From the NCBI RefSeq assembly GCF_900096585.1, contig NZ_FMYH01000007.1, forward strand, positions 124,001-188,000: a stretch of DNA of 64,000 nt. The letters run 5' to 3'. Below, piece after piece: positions 16,784 through 25,182 of the stretch. The position numbers were made by a program, and so were the translations under genes. A model generated the notes under the pieces. It did not search any database. It saw nothing but the letters and a program-made list of their open reading frames with translations, and was not told where the DNA came from. This stretch comes from Sanguibacter gelidistatuariae (GTDB lineage: Bacteria; Actinomycetota; Actinomycetes; Actinomycetales; Cellulomonadaceae). Within the stretch, counting starts at the first letter, position 1, and the number at the start of each line of letters is the position of its first letter.

Positions 16784-18472
16784 TCAGGCGTCGACGACGA
16801 TCGCGTTGACCAACGGCTCGCGGCGGTACTTGCGCTGCAGCCACCGGGAGACGGCACGGGCGATCGTGGCCTCGAGGCGGTCGATGTCCCCGACGTCCTT
16901 CTTCGGGATCTGCGCGAGCGCCTTCTCGATCTCGACGACGGCGTCGTCGAAGGTGTGCCCGTCGTGGACGAACCCGCGGGTGATGAACTCCGGGGTCTCG
17001 GCGAGGACGCCGAGGTCGAGGTCCACGAGCGCGAGGACGGTGACGATTCCCTTGGAACCGAGTGCGAGGCGCTCGGCGAGGGTGTCCTCGGTCGCGGCGC
17101 CCACGGTCTGGCCGTCGACGTAGACGTAGCCGGCCGGGACCTTGCCGACGATGGAGACCTTGCCCTTGAACAGGTCGACGACCGTGCCGTCCTGAGCGAT
17201 GACGACGTTGTTCGCGGGCACGCCGGTCTTGACCGCGAGCTCGCCGTTGGCACGCAGGTGACGGGCCTCGCCGTGGATCGGCATGACGTTCTTCGGCTTG
17301 ACGATGTTGTAGCAGTACACGAGCTCGCCGGCGCTGGCGTGGCCGGAGACGTGCACCTTGGCGTTGCCCTTGTGGACGATGTTCGCGCCCAGATCGGTCA
17401 GGGAGTTGATGACGCGGTAGATCGCGTTCTCGTTACCCGGGATGAGCGAGCTGGCGAGCAGCACGGTGTCACCCTCGTCGACCTTGATGACGTGGTCGCC
17501 CTTGGCCATGCGGGACAGTGCGGCCATCGGCTCGCCCTGGGATCCGGTGCACACCAGGCAGATCTTGTTCGGCGGCATCGACTCGAGCTTCTTGAGGTCG
17601 ACGACGAGCCCCTGCGGGATCTTGAGGTAGCCGAGCTCCTCGGCGATCCCCATGTTGCGGACCATCGAGCGACCGACGAAGGCGACCTTGCGGCCGGACT
17701 CGTGGGCGGTGTCGAGGATCTGCTGGATGCGGTGCACGTGGCTGGCGAAGCTCGAGACGATCACGCGGCGCGGGGCCGTGCGGAACACCTGGTCGATCGC
17801 CGGGATGAGGTCCCGCTCGGACATCGTGAAGCCGGGGACCTCGGCGTTGGTCGAGTCCGTCATGAACAGGTCGACACCCTCTTCAGCCAGCTTGGCGAAG
17901 TGGTTGAGGTCCGTGATGCGCGAGTCCAGCGGGAACTGGTCCATCTTGAAGTCGCCGGTGTTGAGCACGAGGCCCGCACGGGTGCGGATCGCGACGGCCA
18001 GCGCGTCAGGGATGGAGTGGTTGACCGCGACGAACTCGAGGTCGAAGGGACCCTGCTTGGAGTGCCCGCCGGCCGCGACCTCGATCGTGCGAGGACGGAT
18101 GCGGTGCTCCTTGAGCTTGGCGGAGATGAACGCCAGCGTGAGCTTGGAGCCGATGATGGGGATGTCGGCGCGCTCCTTGAGCAGGTACGGGACACCTCCG
18201 ATGTGGTCTTCGTGACCGTGCGTGAGCACGATCGCGACGACGTCCTTGAGACGGTCCCGGATCCAGGTGAAGTCGGGGAGGATGACGTCGATCCCGGGCT
18301 GGTGCTCTTCGGGGAAGAGGACTCCGCAGTCGACGACGAGGAGCTTGCCCTCGAACTCGAACACAGTCATGTTGCGCCCGACCTCGCCGAGGCCGCCGAG
18401 GGCGACGATGCGCAGGGCACCACGGGGCAGAGCGGGCGGGGCATTGAGGTTCATCTTCATTGAGCTGAGCAA
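16784..18472 (-). CDS. rnj: ribonuclease J
   Basis: A 562-residue metallo-beta-lactamase/beta-CASP ribonuclease with endo- and 5'-3' exonuclease activity in RNA maturation and decay. The zinc motif HGHEDH lies at residues 85-90, and NTGDFKMD, TDSTNAEVPGFTMSE, SSFASHVHRIQQ and the C-terminal VHVSGHASAGEL are all present. TTG at 18472 has GAAGGT at good spacing; ATG at 18460 is the alternative. Length matches actinobacterial RNase J. It lies 81 bp downstream of prfC on the same strand, and a hairpin follows its stop. Confidence 0.93.
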   Translation of the reverse strand: MLSSMKMNLNAPPALPRGALRIVALGGLGEVGRNMTVFEFEGKLLVVDCGVLFPEEHQPGIDVILPDFTWIRDRLKDVVAIVLTHGHEDHIGGVPYLLKERADIPIIGSKLTLAFISAKLKEHRIRPRTIEVAAGGHSKQGPFDLEFVAVNHSIPDALAVAIRTRAGLVLNTGDFKMDQFPLDSRITDLNHFAKLAEEGVDLFMTDSTNAEVPGFTMSERDLIPAIDQVFRTAPRRVIVSSFASHVHRIQQILDTAHESGRKVAFVGRSMVRNMGIAEELGYLKIPQGLVVDLKKLESMPPNKICLVCTGSQGEPMAALSRMAKGDHVIKVDEGDTVLLASSLIPGNENAIYRVINSLTDLGANIVHKGNAKVHVSGHASAGELVYCYNIVKPKNVMPIHGEARHLRANGELAVKTGVPANNVVIAQDGTVVDLFKGKVSIVGKVPAGYVYVDGQTVGAATEDTLAERLALGSKGIVTVLALVDLDLGVLAETPEFITRGFVHDGHTFDDAVVEIEKALAQIPKKDVGDIDRLEATIARAVSRWLQRKYRREPLVNAIVVDA

Positions 18473-18553
18473 GTTGTTACCTTCAAACTACTGATGGCCC
18501 GGAAGGGCCGGTCGGTCAAAACAGAGGTCTTTGGGGGCCAGTCGGCTGCCCGG

Positions 18554-20185
18554 TCAGGTGGCTACGAGGGGTTCGAGCACGGCGTCGGGCAGGCGGTTGC
18601 GCACGGAGGTGACGCGCCACCGGTCGGGGAAGAGCGCGAGGTATTCGCCGTCCTCGCGCTGCAGGACCTCGACGCCGAGCTGGGCGTTGAGGTCGGCGAC
18701 CCACTCCGCGGTCGTGCGCAGCGCGATCTGGTACTGCAGGCGGTCGAGGGAGACCGGGGAGTTGAACTCGGTCCCCATCCGGTGCTCGGCGACCTCGAAC
18801 TGCATGGGCCCGACGGCGGCCAGCACGGGCGCCTGGTCCCCGCGCAGGTCGGAGCGCAGCACCTGGACGACGCCTTCGGCGCCGAGCTGCATGACCCCGC
18901 GCTGGAACTGCTTGTACTTCGACACGTCCTTTGCGCGCATGACGGCGAAGTGCTCGGGCGCGAAGGTCGGCAGCGGGGGGAACTCGACACGCTTGTCGAG
19001 GTAGAGGGTGTCGCCCACGCGCAGGTTGGCGGCGTTGACGAGGCCGATGACGTCGCCGGGGTAGGCGACGTCGACGATCGAGCGCTCGCGGCCGAAGACC
19101 TGCTGGGCGTACTTGGTCGCGAAGGGGCGGCCGGTGCGCGCGGAGGTGACGACCATGCCGCGCTCGAAGACGCCCGAGCAGATCCGGGCGAAGGCCAGGC
19201 GGTCACGGTGCGCGGTGTCCATGCCGGCCTGCATCTTGAAGACGAAGGCGCTGAACGGGGCCTCGACCGGCCGGGGCTCGCCCGTGATGGTCACCCGCGG
19301 GGTGGGCGACGGCGCGACGTCGACCAGCACGTCGAGGAGCGCGTGCACGCCGAAGTTCTGCACGGCCGAGCCGAAGAGCACCGGCGTGGTCAGGCCGGAG
19401 CGGAAGGTCTCGTCGTCGTGGTCGGCGCCCGAGGCCTCGAGCAGCTCGGACTCCTCGACGGCCGTCGTCCAAGCGTCGCCCTCCCGGGCGAGCGCGGCAT
19501 CCGGGCCCATGTGCTCCTCGGGGGCGATCGTGGTGCCACCGGCTGTGCGGGTGAAGCGGGTGTACTCCCCGGTGCGGCGGTCGAGCACGCCGCGGAAGTC
19601 GCCGCCGATGCCCACCGGCCAGGTGAGCGGGGTGGGGATGAGCCCGGTGCGCTCCTGGATCTCATCCATGAGCTCGAGCGCGTCCTTGCCCGGGCGGTCC
19701 CACTTGTTGATGACCGTGATGAGCGGGATGCCGCGGTGCTTGCAGACGGCGAACAGCTTCATCGTCTGGACCTCAAGGCCCTTGGCGGCGTCGACGAGCA
19801 TGACGGCGGCGTCGACCGCGGAGAGCACCCGGTAGGTGTCCTCGGAGAAGTCGGCGTGGCCGGGGGTGTCGACGAGGTTGATGACGGCGTCGCGGTAGGT
19901 GAACTCGAGGGCCGCGGAGGTGATCGAGATCCCTCGGGCCTGCTCCATGTCCATCCAGTCGGAGACGGTGCGCTTGCCAGCCTTGCCGTCGGCCCGGCCT
20001 GCTTCGCGGATCGCCTTGGCGTGCAGCGCGAGGGCCTCGGTGAGCGTGGACTTCCCGGCATCAGGGTGGCTGATCACCGCGAAGGAGCGTCGCCGGGCGG
20101 CTTCTGCGAGGACGACGACGCCGTCCCTGCTGGTGGAGGGCTCCGTGGCGGGGACTGCGGTGCTTTCGTGGGTGGCCTGAGGCAC
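18554..20185 (-). CDS. prfC: peptide chain release factor 3
   Basis: A 543-residue translational GTPase that recycles RF1/RF2 from the ribosome. The P-loop SHPDAGKST is at residues 39-47, the switch region contains RGISITSAALEF, DTPGHADFSEDTYR is G3, and NKWDRPGKD is G4 (Trp where Met or Leu is usual). GTG at 20185 is chosen for the AGGAAG five bases upstream; the frame runs back to 21244 but overlaps other genes. The protein ends with the RF3-specific C-terminal domain. It is probably co-transcribed with rnj. Confidence 0.93.
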   Translation of the reverse strand: MPQATHESTAVPATEPSTSRDGVVVLAEAARRRSFAVISHPDAGKSTLTEALALHAKAIREAGRADGKAGKRTVSDWMDMEQARGISITSAALEFTYRDAVINLVDTPGHADFSEDTYRVLSAVDAAVMLVDAAKGLEVQTMKLFAVCKHRGIPLITVINKWDRPGKDALELMDEIQERTGLIPTPLTWPVGIGGDFRGVLDRRTGEYTRFTRTAGGTTIAPEEHMGPDAALAREGDAWTTAVEESELLEASGADHDDETFRSGLTTPVLFGSAVQNFGVHALLDVLVDVAPSPTPRVTITGEPRPVEAPFSAFVFKMQAGMDTAHRDRLAFARICSGVFERGMVVTSARTGRPFATKYAQQVFGRERSIVDVAYPGDVIGLVNAANLRVGDTLYLDKRVEFPPLPTFAPEHFAVMRAKDVSKYKQFQRGVMQLGAEGVVQVLRSDLRGDQAPVLAAVGPMQFEVAEHRMGTEFNSPVSLDRLQYQIALRTTAEWVADLNAQLGVEVLQREDGEYLALFPDRWRVTSVRNRLPDAVLEPLVAT

Positions 20186-20389
20186 TGAACTTCCTGCGCT
20201 AGTTCGACAAGTGTGGGGGTGAGGGCATGCCCCCAGCGGTCCATTGTCCCGCGAAATGTGGGTGCTGGGCGACACGAACGATGTGGCGGGGTTTCTTAGG
20301 TCGGCGCGGGTGGCGCCCCGGACGGGCCGGTGCGGTGTGTCGCGGGGGTTGGGAGGGGACCTACGTCCCGTGGAATCGGTGGCCCGTGT

Positions 20390-20418
20390 TGAGACGATGA
20401 CTATGTTGAAACGATTCA
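20390..20418 (+). promoter_or_regulatory. LacI-type operator pair before the class II aldolase gene
   Basis: TGAAACGATTCA at 20407-20418 is identical to the rhaI operator. A weaker copy, TGAGACGATGAC, lies at 20390-20401, 17 bp upstream on the same helix side give or take. This links the gene at 20456 to the rhamnose LacI regulator about 12 kb away. The rest of the 270-bp gap to prfC shows nothing else. Confidence 0.68.
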
Positions 20419-20455
20419 CTCGCTTCGAGAGTGGCCGATACGATGAGGTGGGAAA

Positions 20456-21121
20456 ATGCACACGACCGCGAGCCGCGCGACCCGTCAGACGCGGGACGAG
20501 ATCCTCTACTACTGCCTCGAATCGGTGCGTACGGGACTCAACTTCAACACCCAGGGCAACATCAGCGTCCGTCTCCCGGATGCCCACGACGGGGCCGACG
20601 CGATCGTCATCACCCCGTCCGACGTGCGCTACGACGCGATGCGTCCCGAGGACATGGTCGTCGTCGGGTTGGACGGGACCGTGCTCGAGGGGACCTTGTG
20701 CCCCTCGACCGAGCTGCCGGTGCACCTGGCCCACTACCGCCGGCGTCCGGACGTGCAGGCGATCGTCCACACCGAGTCGACCTTCGTCAACGTGCTCGGC
20801 GCGCTCGGGCGGCGCATCGACCCGGTGCTGCTCAACATGGTGCTCTACGCCAAGGGGCCCGTCGAGATCATGCCTTTCGAGTTCTCCACGAACGCCGACT
20901 TCGGCCGGCGCAGCGCCGAGCTCATGGGCGACGACGTCAACGCCGTTGTCTGGGGCAACCACGGTCTGCTCGCGGTCGGGGTCTCGCTCAAGCTCGCCTT
21001 CAAGGTGGCCGTCGCGGTCGAGGAGAACGCCGAGGTGCTGCACCGGGCGAGCGGGGCCGGGGTGCCCAACGTGCTCGTCTACGGCGAGATCGACATCCCG
21101 GTCGGGGCGCGGCTGCCGTAG
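20456..21121 (+). CDS. class II aldolase/adducin-family protein with altered metal site
   Basis: A 221-residue class II aldolase of fuculose-phosphate-aldolase size. GNISVRL, ITPSDVRYD, catalytic Glu86 (PSTELPVH), His105 and His169 (GNHGLLAVG) are present. The second His of the usual H-x-H zinc motif is replaced by Glu107 (VHTEST). Spacing from Glu86 to His105 equals that in E. coli FucA (19). Its upstream operator matches the one before rhaI, so it probably belongs to the rhamnose regulon, perhaps handling a related sugar phosphate or acting as an epimerase. Exact substrate unknown. GAGGTGGG precedes the ATG. Confidence 0.8.
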   Translation: MHTTASRATRQTRDEILYYCLESVRTGLNFNTQGNISVRLPDAHDGADAIVITPSDVRYDAMRPEDMVVVGLDGTVLEGTLCPSTELPVHLAHYRRRPDVQAIVHTESTFVNVLGALGRRIDPVLLNMVLYAKGPVEIMPFEFSTNADFGRRSAELMGDDVNAVVWGNHGLLAVGVSLKLAFKVAVAVEENAEVLHRASGAGVPNVLVYGEIDIPVGARLP

Positions 21122-21293
21122 CGGAGTGGGCGGATCCGCCAGTCGGATGGGTGGTCCACCTCCGGCTACCTCCGCCGGTGCCGCAGTACGGGGCAGGGCC
21201 GGGCGGCTGAGCTGGTGCTGTTCCGTTGGCCCGTCGTGAAGCAAGCGGAGGTAGTCGCTTCCCTGCCAGAGGGTCGTCTGGGATGATCAACGG

Positions 21294-22346
21294 GTGACTC
21301 GATACCTTGCAGCTGAAGACCGATACTCCTCCATGCCGTACCGCCGCAGCGGACGCAGCGGCCTGGACCTCCCCGCACTGTCGCTGGGCCTGTGGCACAA
21401 CTTCGGCGACACGACCCCCTTCGAGACCCAGCGCGGCGTCCTGCGCCGCGCCTTCGACCTCGGAATCACGCACTTCGACCTCGCGAACAACTACGGCCCG
21501 CCCGCTGGCTCCGCCGAGGAGAACTTCGGCCGCCACATGGCCCAGGACTTCCGCCCGTACCGCGACGAGCTTGTCATCTCGAGCAAGGCCGGCTACGACA
21601 TGTGGCCCGGCCCCTACGGTGACGGCGGCTCGCGCAAGTACATGCTGAGCTCCCTCGACCAGTCCCTGACCCGGATGGGCCTCGACTACGTCGACATCTT
21701 CTACTCCCACCGCCCCGACCCCTCGGTCCCGATCGAAGAGACCATGGGCGCCCTGCACACCGCTGTGACCAGCGGCAAGGCCCTCTACGCGGGTGTCTCC
21801 AACTACAGCCCCGCGCAGACCCGCGTCGCCCAGCAGGTCCTCGCGGACCTGGGCACGCCGCTGCTCATCCACCAACCGAGCTACTCGATGTTCAACCGTC
21901 ACGTCGAGCTGCCCGACGCCGGCCGCACCGACGACCCGGCCGCGACCGGTCAGTCTCTGCTCGAGACCGTGGGTGACCTCGGCGTCGGCATGATCGTGTT
22001 CTCCCCGCTCGCCCAGGGCATGCTGACCGACCGCTACCTCTCCGGCGAGGTGCCCGCGGACTCGCGGGCCGCCGTCGGGCACTTCCTCAAGGCCGAGACG
22101 GCGCTCAGCGCGACGTACCTCGAGCGGGCGCGCGGCCTCAACGCGATCGCCCAGGAGCGTGGGCAGAGCCTCGCGCAGCTGGCGCTCACCTGGTTGCTTC
22201 GCGACGAGCGCGTGACCTCCGCGCTGATCGGCGCGAGCAGCGTCGCCCAGCTCGAGGACAACGTCAAGGCCGCGCACGCCGCGCCGCTGTCGGCCGAGGA
22301 GATCGCGGCGATCGAGTCCTTCGCGATTGATGGCACCAACCGCTGA
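21294..22346 (+). CDS. aldo/keto reductase (L-glyceraldehyde 3-phosphate reductase type)
   Basis: A 350-residue NADPH-dependent aldo/keto reductase very similar to E. coli YghZ/Gpr: SGLDLPALSLGLWHNFGD, FDLANNYGPPAGSAEENFGR (with the catalytic Tyr), SSKAGYDMWPGPYG, DYVDIFYSHRPD and LIHQPSYSMFNR. The GTG at 21294 is preferred because the N-terminus before PYRRSG also aligns with YghZ (ERYGQM versus DRYSSM). Such enzymes detoxify L-glyceraldehyde 3-phosphate or methylglyoxal-like aldehydes and often sit with sugar genes. The 3' end overlaps the ThuA-like gene by 17 bp. Confidence 0.88.
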   Translation: MTRYLAAEDRYSSMPYRRSGRSGLDLPALSLGLWHNFGDTTPFETQRGVLRRAFDLGITHFDLANNYGPPAGSAEENFGRHMAQDFRPYRDELVISSKAGYDMWPGPYGDGGSRKYMLSSLDQSLTRMGLDYVDIFYSHRPDPSVPIEETMGALHTAVTSGKALYAGVSNYSPAQTRVAQQVLADLGTPLLIHQPSYSMFNRHVELPDAGRTDDPAATGQSLLETVGDLGVGMIVFSPLAQGMLTDRYLSGEVPADSRAAVGHFLKAETALSATYLERARGLNAIAQERGQSLAQLALTWLLRDERVTSALIGASSVAQLEDNVKAAHAAPLSAEEIAAIESFAIDGTNR

Positions 22347-23049
22347 CGCTGTGACCTTGCCCGACGTGAAGCGGGTCCTCGTGCTGTCCGGCCGCGGCCG
22401 GTACGAGGACCCGTGGCACGACATGGCGGCGACCTCGCACCGGGTCGCGACCGTGCTCACCGAGGCCGGCTACGACGTCGTCGTGCGCGGGTCCTTCCCG
22501 AACGCGCTCGACGACGTGGCGGATGTCGACCTGCTCGTGGTCAACACCGGCTCGGGGCGCCCCGACGCCGCCCACGACGGCGACGACGCGCGGTGGGCGC
22601 CGTTCCACGAGGCCGTGCGGGCGTGGGCCGACGCCGGGCGACCGGTCCTGGCCCTGCACCAGGGAGCCAACACCTTCGGCGACAGCCCGCACTGGGAGCG
22701 GATCCTCGGCGGACGGTGGGTGGACGGGGAGTCGATGCACCCACCGATCGGCCCGGCGACGTTCGTTGTCGCCGACCCCGACCACCCGATCGGCGCGCCA
22801 CTCGTCTCGCGGCTGACCGGCGCGGTGACCGCTTTCGACGAACGGTACAGCTACCTGCGGGTGGCCCCCGGCATCGACGTGGTCCTCACCCAGGTGCACG
22901 ACGACGTGGCGCACCCGGTCGTGTGGGCGCACCAGGTCGGGGGAGTGCGCGTCGCCTACGACGGGCTCGGCCACGACGTGCGGTCCTACGACTCGGCCTC
23001 CCGCCGCGCGCTGCTGCGCAGCGAGGTGACCTGGCTGCTCGCGCCATAG
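22330..23049 (+). CDS. ThuA-like domain protein
   Basis: A 239-residue protein with the class I glutamine amidotransferase-like ThuA fold: KRVLVLSGRGRYEDPWHDM at the N-terminus, VDLLVVNTGSGRPD, the central LALHQGANTFGDS where ThuA proteins have a conserved His-Gly pattern, and FDERYSYLRV. ThuA proteins occur in trehalose and other sugar catabolic operons; their reaction is poorly known. The ATG at 22330 overlaps the end of the aldo/keto reductase gene, so the two are coupled. Its 3' end faces DUF2207 across a palindrome-rich 171-bp gap. Confidence 0.75.
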   Translation: MAPTADAVTLPDVKRVLVLSGRGRYEDPWHDMAATSHRVATVLTEAGYDVVVRGSFPNALDDVADVDLLVVNTGSGRPDAAHDGDDARWAPFHEAVRAWADAGRPVLALHQGANTFGDSPHWERILGGRWVDGESMHPPIGPATFVVADPDHPIGAPLVSRLTGAVTAFDERYSYLRVAPGIDVVLTQVHDDVAHPVVWAHQVGGVRVAYDGLGHDVRSYDSASRRALLRSEVTWLLAP

Positions 23050-23074
23050 CGCTGCGAGCGAGCGTCGCGGTGTG

Positions 23075-23176
23075 CCGACCTCGTGAACGGTTCGTCGAAC
23101 TCGTGAACCACGCCCGTTTCTCGCGTGAAACGGCCGGTAGCTCACGAGTTCGGCGGCCCGCTCACGAGTTCGGTCG
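23075..23176. repeat. nested palindrome between convergent genes
   Basis: Outer arms begin CCGACCTCGTGA (23075-23086) and end TCACGAGTTCGGTCGG (about 23162-23177). Inner arms are CGAACTCGTGA (23096-23106) and TCACGAGTTCG (23142-23152). A core hairpin pairs CCGTTTC (23114-23120) with GAAACGG (23127-23133). It lies between the 3' ends of the ThuA-like and DUF2207 genes and may be a bidirectional terminator or a repeat element. Confidence 0.75.
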
Positions 23177-23220
23177 GGGGACCGGGACCGGGACGGGTAC
23201 CGGGAGAGGAAAAGGCGCGG

Positions 23221-25101
23221 TCAGAGGCCGTGGCTTCCGCCGCCGCCGCCACCTCCGCCGGAGAAGCTCGAGCCACCACCGGAGAAGCCGGAACCACCCG
23301 AGGATCCCGTCGTCGAGTGTGACGGGGCGGACGGGGTCGAGGACAGGGTCGACGAGGACGTCTCGGAGAAGCGGTTGATCGTCGTCGCGAAGGCCCCGAA
23401 GGCGAAGGTGTCGGAGGTCGACCAGTACCAGGTGGGACGCTGGACCGCGATCCCCTGGGCCTCGAGGCGGGCGAAGATCGCCGCCCATCGGTCGGCCAGG
23501 TCGTAGACGATCGCGTACGGCAGGTACCGGCTGAACACGTCCTGCCCCTCCTCGAAGCGGAGCTGATTCGCTTCGGCGACGCTCAGGTACTTCTCGAAGC
23601 CGCGAGACTGCTCGTAGTACGCGCGCCCGAGCGCGGTGCGCTGCTTGAAGGAGGCGAACGAGCCGCCCTCTTGTCCCAGCTTCTGGGTGACCAGGCGACG
23701 CGCGTGGATCTCGGAGCCGACCTCCCCGAGGACCGCGCCGAGGCGCGCTGCGAACTCGTCCCTGAGGTCGCTCATCCGGACCGTCGTCCGCTTGCGGAAC
23801 AGGGCCTGCAGCAGGGTGGTCTCGTAGCCGAGCAGGTCAGACTGGGCCGGCGGAGTTGCCACGAGGGTCCAGTCGTTGGCCGGCCTGCCGCTCTTGCGCG
23901 GGATCTCCTCGATGCGCAGGTAGCCGCGCACCGCGAGGTCGATGATCGTCGCCGTGGCATCGCGGCTGCGCAGCGTCTTGGTGTGGATCGCCCCGACCTC
24001 GGCCACACTGAGGTCGTCGGGTGGGGTGAACCGGACCGCGACGGGTGGCTCGTGGGTGACCACGGCGACCGGTGTGCCGGAGCCGGGGGCAGGGATGACG
24101 CCGGGCGGGATCCCTGCATAGGCGAGGTCGCGGCGCTTGCGGCGCAGGGCGAGGGTGCTTCCGCCGATGCCGCCGCCGAGGACCACGATGAGCGCGCCGG
24201 CGCCGATGAGCGAGCCCTTGATCGTCGAGCGGACGCCGTCTGCTGACTTCTGTGATTCGGCCATCCAGTCGTCGTCGATCTCCTCCGGGACGAGGATCGG
24301 GTCGGTGTTGGCGAAGGTGCCCAGCGGGTAGCCCACGGCCAGGGTGAGGTCGGTGTCGGCGGGCAGGTCGGTCGCGCTCGCGGTCACGACGGCGCCGGGC
24401 GGCGAGATCGGGTCGCACGGCGCGCCGTCGGCGGACTGGGTGCAGCGCACCCGCTCGGCGGGGACCGGGGCCGTGACGGTGACGTCGACCTGGTCCATCG
24501 CGACGTGGCTGTCGCCGGTGATGTTCCAGAACAGCTCTTCCCCGTCCGGGGCGTCGGGATCGCCCTCGATCCGGTTGAGCGCGCCGGCGATCCGGTAGCT
24601 GAGCACGTAGGTCTGCACACCGGTGACCCGGACGTCGGAGTCCTCGGGGGCGGCGACCTGGACCTCCAGGCTCCCGCCGTGGTCGATCACGACGACGTCC
24701 GACGGCGCCCCGGAGGGGCTGCCTGCCTCGAAGTCGGAGTACTGGTACTCGCGATAGCCGCCCGCGGGGTAGTCGAAGAGGACGTTGAGGTCCCGGGCGA
24801 AGCCGCGCCCCTCGCGTGAGCCGAAGTCCCACCGGTAGGTCTCGGTGACCAGCACGTCGCCGGAGTCCTCGATCACCAGGTCGACGGCGAGGTGGCGCAC
24901 CTGGTCTTCGCCGGCGCTGCCGGAGTCGGCGCGGGCGGCGGCGGTTCCGGTCAGCAGGAGGACCGCGGCCAGGAGGAGCGTCAGAGCGGCCGCGACGACC
25001 GAGGTGACCAGGACACGACGTCGAGCGACGTGCTCGCTGGGGAGCGTGACGCCGGGACGGCCGGCCAGGTTGCGCGGTGTGCCGAGCAGATTCGGAGCCA
25101 T
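23221..25101 (-). CDS. DUF2207 domain membrane protein
   Basis: A 626-residue protein. A hydrophobic segment near residues 28-55 (VLVTSVVAAALTLLLAAVLL) acts as signal or anchor. An extracytoplasmic DUF2207 beta domain follows (HLAVDLVIEDSGDVLVTETYRW), then a helix near 290-310 (GSLIGAGALIVVLGGGIGG), a basic stop-transfer RRKRR and a cytoplasmic part. The C-terminus is a Ser/Gly-rich tail ending in eight consecutive Gly. DUF2207 proteins are common in actinobacteria and their function is unknown. The tail is typical of the family (LemA/DUF2207 context). It stands alone on its strand. Confidence 0.82.
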   Translation of the reverse strand: MAPNLLGTPRNLAGRPGVTLPSEHVARRRVLVTSVVAAALTLLLAAVLLLTGTAAARADSGSAGEDQVRHLAVDLVIEDSGDVLVTETYRWDFGSREGRGFARDLNVLFDYPAGGYREYQYSDFEAGSPSGAPSDVVVIDHGGSLEVQVAAPEDSDVRVTGVQTYVLSYRIAGALNRIEGDPDAPDGEELFWNITGDSHVAMDQVDVTVTAPVPAERVRCTQSADGAPCDPISPPGAVVTASATDLPADTDLTLAVGYPLGTFANTDPILVPEEIDDDWMAESQKSADGVRSTIKGSLIGAGALIVVLGGGIGGSTLALRRKRRDLAYAGIPPGVIPAPGSGTPVAVVTHEPPVAVRFTPPDDLSVAEVGAIHTKTLRSRDATATIIDLAVRGYLRIEEIPRKSGRPANDWTLVATPPAQSDLLGYETTLLQALFRKRTTVRMSDLRDEFAARLGAVLGEVGSEIHARRLVTQKLGQEGGSFASFKQRTALGRAYYEQSRGFEKYLSVAEANQLRFEEGQDVFSRYLPYAIVYDLADRWAAIFARLEAQGIAVQRPTWYWSTSDTFAFGAFATTINRFSETSSSTLSSTPSAPSHSTTGSSGGSGFSGGGSSFSGGGGGGGGSHGL

Positions 25102-25182
25102 GCCAGCACCTTAGCGGCGCGCGGGTGCGGGGCGCGTGAGGCGTCCGCCGCGCCGGAGCGTGCTGTGGTCGAGCGGGGGGTG

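Noticed and set aside
20186-21244. N-terminal extension of RF3
   Set aside because: It runs antisense through the class II aldolase gene, and RF3 homologues start near the GTG at 20185.
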